In this document: piece by piece, positions 6,146-8,338 of the stretch | Position numbering within the stretch: the first letter of the stretch is position 1 | Layout of the letters: the number at the start of each line of letters is the position of its first letter | DNA from: Acidimicrobiales bacterium | Lineage (GTDB): Bacteria > Actinomycetota > Acidimicrobiia > Acidimicrobiales > RAAP-2 | Assembly: GCA_017883105.1 (NCBI GenBank) | Contig: JADGOF010000078.1 | Span: 1 to 8,338, forward strand | Length of the DNA: 8,338 nt | Reading direction: 5' to 3' | Program-made: the position numbers and the translations under genes | Notes under the pieces: generated by a model | What the model was told of the DNA's origin: nothing | Seen by the model: the letters and a program-made list of their open reading frames with translations, nothing else | Database searches by the model: none

Positions 6146-6943
6146 ATGGGATCGCTTGCGGGCAAGGTGGCCATCGTCACGGGTGGGGGGTCGGGCATCG
6201 GATTGGCCACGGCCACCCGATTGGCCGAGGCGGGGGTCTCGGTGGCAATCGTCGATCGTGACGGCGACTCGGCGGCACGCGCAGCCGGCGAGTTCGACGG
6301 CCTGGCGGTGCAGGCCGACGTGGGTCGTTCCGAGGAGTGGCCGGGGATTGTCGATGCGGTGATGTCCCGCTTCGGCGGTATTGATCTGGCCCATCTCAAC
6401 GCGGGGGTGACGACCGGTGAGGCGGATATCACCAAGGTCACCGACGACATCTACCGACGGGCCGTCGGGGTGAATATCGACGGGGTGGTCTTCGGCATCC
6501 GGGCGCTGGTCCCGGCAATGTCGGAGCGGGGTGGTGGTGCCATTGTGGCCACCGCGTCCCTGGCCGGCCTGATCGGTTTCTCACCGGACCCCATATATTG
6601 CCTCACCAAGCACGCGGTGGTCGGCCTGGTCCGGTCGCTTGGGCCTCAGTTGGCCGAGCATCACATCACCATCAATGCCGTGTGCCCGAGCATCGTGGAC
6701 ACACCGCTGATCGATGACATGCGCGAGGTGCTGGAGGGGAGCGGGTTCCCGCTGATCGATGTGTCCGCCGTCTCCAGTGCGGTGTTCGATCGCCTCTCCG
6801 GTGAAGAGACCGGTGAGGCGATGGTCATCCAGGCCGGTCGGGAGGCTCTGCCGTTCCGCTTCGCCCGTCCGCCTGGGCCCCGCGCCGGAGGCACGGTCGG
6901 CCAGATGCCACCGGCTGAGTTCGCTGCCCACGATCAGGGCTGA
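6146..6943 (+). CDS. short-chain dehydrogenase/reductase (classical SDR family)
   Basis: 265 residues, the usual length for classical SDRs. It has a Rossmann N-terminus with T12-GGGSGIG19, an acidic residue ending beta-2 (V-D37-R), which favours NAD(H) over NADP(H), D58-V, N85-A-G, N110, the catalytic S138, and Y151-xxx-K155. The family oxidises or reduces alcohols, ketones or steroid/fatty-acyl carbonyls; the substrate cannot be told. The C-terminus (from about 215) lacks the common VxGxxxxVDGG ending and instead has TGEAMVIQAGRE followed by a proline/glycine-rich tail. ATG 6146 is chosen because GSLAGKVAIVTGG begins there and the G-run at 6133-6141 can serve as binding site; ATG 6131 in the same frame would add five residues. 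It stands alone, divergent from the Lgt-like gene and convergent with the endopeptidase gene. Confidence 0.93.
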   Translation: MGSLAGKVAIVTGGGSGIGLATATRLAEAGVSVAIVDRDGDSAARAAGEFDGLAVQADVGRSEEWPGIVDAVMSRFGGIDLAHLNAGVTTGEADITKVTDDIYRRAVGVNIDGVVFGIRALVPAMSERGGGAIVATASLAGLIGFSPDPIYCLTKHAVVGLVRSLGPQLAEHHITINAVCPSIVDTPLIDDMREVLEGSGFPLIDVSAVSSAVFDRLSGEETGEAMVIQAGREALPFRFARPPGPRAGGTVGQMPPAEFAAHDQG

Positions 6944-6953
6944 GCCCGACGCA

Positions 6954-6979
6954 GGGCCGGAATACGGGGTCGTCGGCCC
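6954..6979. terminator. weak inverted repeat downstream of the SDR gene
   Basis: GGGCCG (6954-6959) and CGGCCC (6974-6979) can pair over a 14-base loop, 10 bases after the SDR stop and before the convergent endopeptidase gene. No T-run follows, so this is only a candidate. Confidence 0.25.
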
Positions 6980-7027
6980 ACGGCCGGAGCGATCCAGCTA
7001 GGGAACGAGGAAACGGCTGCGTGAACC

Positions 7028-7041
7028 CCGGGTCGACCCGG
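7028..7041. other. 14-bp perfect palindrome CCGGGTCGACCCGG
   Basis: A perfect dyad in the 126-base gap between the convergent SDR and endopeptidase genes. With no loop it is more like a binding-site dyad than a hairpin terminator. In GC-rich DNA it may occur by chance. Confidence 0.3.
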
Positions 7042-7069
7042 TCAGGTCAACCGAGCCGCCGGGTGTTGC

Positions 7070-8305
7070 TCAGCCCACCCGGCCGACACCGACGAAGCCA
7101 CCGTCGGTGCGCACGCCGGTGATGTGGACGACGGACCCGGTAAAGGGAGCTTCGATCATCGAGCCGCCACCGACGTACATGGCCACGTGCTCCGAGCCAC
7201 CCGGACCGTAGAAGAGCAGGTCGCCCGGCGCAATGTCAGCCAGCGCGATGTGGGTGGTGGCGTCGTACTGGCCCCCCGAGTAGTGGGGGAGGCTGATCCC
7301 GACCTGGGCGTAGGACCACTCGACGAGCCCCGAGCAGTCGAAACCGCTCGGACTGGCGCCGCCCCACACGTAGGGCACGCCGACCTGGGACTCCGCCGCC
7401 TGCACCGCACCTGCAGCGCCGGCGGCCAAGGGAGGAGCAGGTGCGGACGGCACCGAAACGGTCGAACCGCCTCCCGAAGAGGAGGAGCCGGACTGGCTGC
7501 CACCCGAAGTGCTGCTGACACTGGCCGCCGTTGTGGCCTGGGCGGCCTGGGCCGCCTGTGCGGCAGCCACCTTCTTGTTGAATGCGGCGGCGGCGGCGGC
7601 CTTGGCTGCAGCGGCCTGTGCGTTCTGCTGCTGAACGACGAGCTTGGCGATGTTGGCGTTGACACTGTTGAGCGTGCCCTGATATTGGCCGGCCAACGCG
7701 CTCGCCTGGTTCTCCGCGGCGGCCAGGCTGTTCCGTGTCGCCGAGGCCTGGGTTTCCTTCTGCTGGAGCGCGTCCGTCGTGGCCTGCAACTGCGACTGGG
7801 CCGTGTGGAGCTTGGCGATGGTGGTGGTCACGTTGCCGGTGGCGATCGAGGAGTACTCGGAGCGGATGCCGTTGGCATTCATGTTCGACGAGAACATCTG
7901 GGTGACCTGGCTGTTGCTCCCACTACTCATGTAGTCGGTGATCGCCTGGGAACGGAGCTGGGACTTGTCCTTGTTCACCGCCGCCTTGTCCTTGGCGATC
8001 TCGGTCTGACTGGCAGCGATCTGGCTCCTCAGCTGGGAGAGCTGGTAGTCGGCCGCGGTCACCTGGCCGGTCAGTGCCTGGCGTTGGGCATCGATCGCCT
8101 GGAGCTTGGAGCTGACCGCCGCAGCCTGGGCCTTGGCATCGGAGATTTGGTCGGCAGAGGCAGGTCCCGTAGTGGAAATCACCGTGGCGGCAATTCCCAA
8201 TGTTGGGGCCAGTGCGAGCAATGCAAATAACCGTCCGACGGATCGTTTGCGTGGTGTGGGGCAGGCACCTGGCTCTGACGTCGAGTACTGCTCGGCGTGA
8301 GTCAT
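7070..8305 (-). CDS. secreted NlpC/P60 peptidoglycan endopeptidase with coiled-coil N-terminus (RipA-like)
   Basis: 411 residues. A basic stretch (RKR near 19-21) and a hydrophobic segment (about 25-46) end in ASA51, a signal peptide cleavage site. Residues about 52-230 are heptad-rich coiled coil, followed by an Ala-rich stretch (228-262), a Ser/Gly linker (262-283) and a C-terminal NlpC/P60 domain (about 298-411, PF00877). The triad is C324 (FDCSGLVEWSY), H373 (SEHVAMYVGGG) and E385. The spacing of 49 and 12 residues is the same as C383-H432-E444 in mycobacterial RipA. Such enzymes cut the D-Glu to diaminopimelate bond in peptidoglycan stem peptides, for daughter-cell separation or wall remodelling; the coiled coil usually restrains the catalytic domain or binds a partner such as FtsX (family knowledge). 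ATG 8305 has GAAAG eight bases upstream. The promoter and any leader riboswitch lie beyond the window edge at 8338. Confidence 0.93.
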   Translation of the reverse strand: MTHAEQYSTSEPGACPTPRKRSVGRLFALLALAPTLGIAATVISTTGPASADQISDAKAQAAAVSSKLQAIDAQRQALTGQVTAADYQLSQLRSQIAASQTEIAKDKAAVNKDKSQLRSQAITDYMSSGSNSQVTQMFSSNMNANGIRSEYSSIATGNVTTTIAKLHTAQSQLQATTDALQQKETQASATRNSLAAAENQASALAGQYQGTLNSVNANIAKLVVQQQNAQAAAAKAAAAAAFNKKVAAAQAAQAAQATTAASVSSTSGGSQSGSSSSGGGSTVSVPSAPAPPLAAGAAGAVQAAESQVGVPYVWGGASPSGFDCSGLVEWSYAQVGISLPHYSGGQYDATTHIALADIAPGDLLFYGPGGSEHVAMYVGGGSMIEAPFTGSVVHITGVRTDGGFVGVGRVG

Positions 8306-8338
8306 ATCGCACTACTTTCTAGTCCAACCAGCTCCAGC

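Noticed and set aside
7124..8230. 368-codon plus-strand open frame opposite the NlpC/P60 gene
   Set aside because: The minus strand has a signal peptide, coiled coil and full catalytic triad; the plus frame is a shadow.
8306..8338. Riboswitch or promoter before the endopeptidase gene
   Set aside because: Only 33 bases of upstream sequence remain in the window, too few to judge.

Overview
The window is high-GC DNA with GTG and TTG starts. It carries Tat-exported proteins and the 42-residue repeat type (GYWxVAxDGGIFAFGDA) that I associate with secreted proteins of Actinobacteria, especially Acidimicrobiia. It also has a RipA-like NlpC/P60 endopeptidase with a coiled-coil N-terminus. The best guess is an actinobacterial chromosome segment, probably Acidimicrobiia; no marker gene proves this.

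Layout: positions 1-612 hold no convincing intact gene, only coding-like fragments broken by stops and frame changes. Positions 613-4941 hold five tightly spaced plus-strand genes: a membrane-anchored thioredoxin-fold protein with a CATC motif (MauD-like), an unrecognised 164-residue cytoplasmic protein, a MauE-like membrane protein with a CGCFG motif, a Tat-exported very cysteine-rich protein fused to six 42-residue repeats, and a MauF-like membrane protein with an SPCGLSML motif. A convergent minus-strand gene (about 4968-5972) encodes a diverged member of the Lgt prolipoprotein diacylglyceryl transferase family. Divergent from it lies a classical short-chain dehydrogenase/reductase (6146-6943). 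A minus-strand secreted peptidoglycan endopeptidase (7070-8305) closes the window, and its promoter lies beyond the right edge.

The main interest is the five-gene operon. MauD, MauE and MauF are accessory proteins of methylamine dehydrogenase; MauD and MauE are needed to form the disulfides of its light chain. Here their homologues surround a secreted protein whose N-terminal domain resembles that light chain (Cys spacing, a CP-x(8)-W stretch, a YxDC stretch). By a hand alignment it lacks the second of the two tryptophans that make the tryptophan tryptophylquinone (TTQ) cofactor. No separate heavy chain and no MauG cytochrome lie in the window. Instead the light-chain-like domain is fused to a repeat domain that could be a beta-propeller, the fold of the heavy chain. 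I infer a mau-derived oxidative folding module serving a secreted, disulfide-rich, possibly cofactor-free protein of unknown function. The Lgt-like, SDR and NlpC/P60 genes appear to be separate transcription units.
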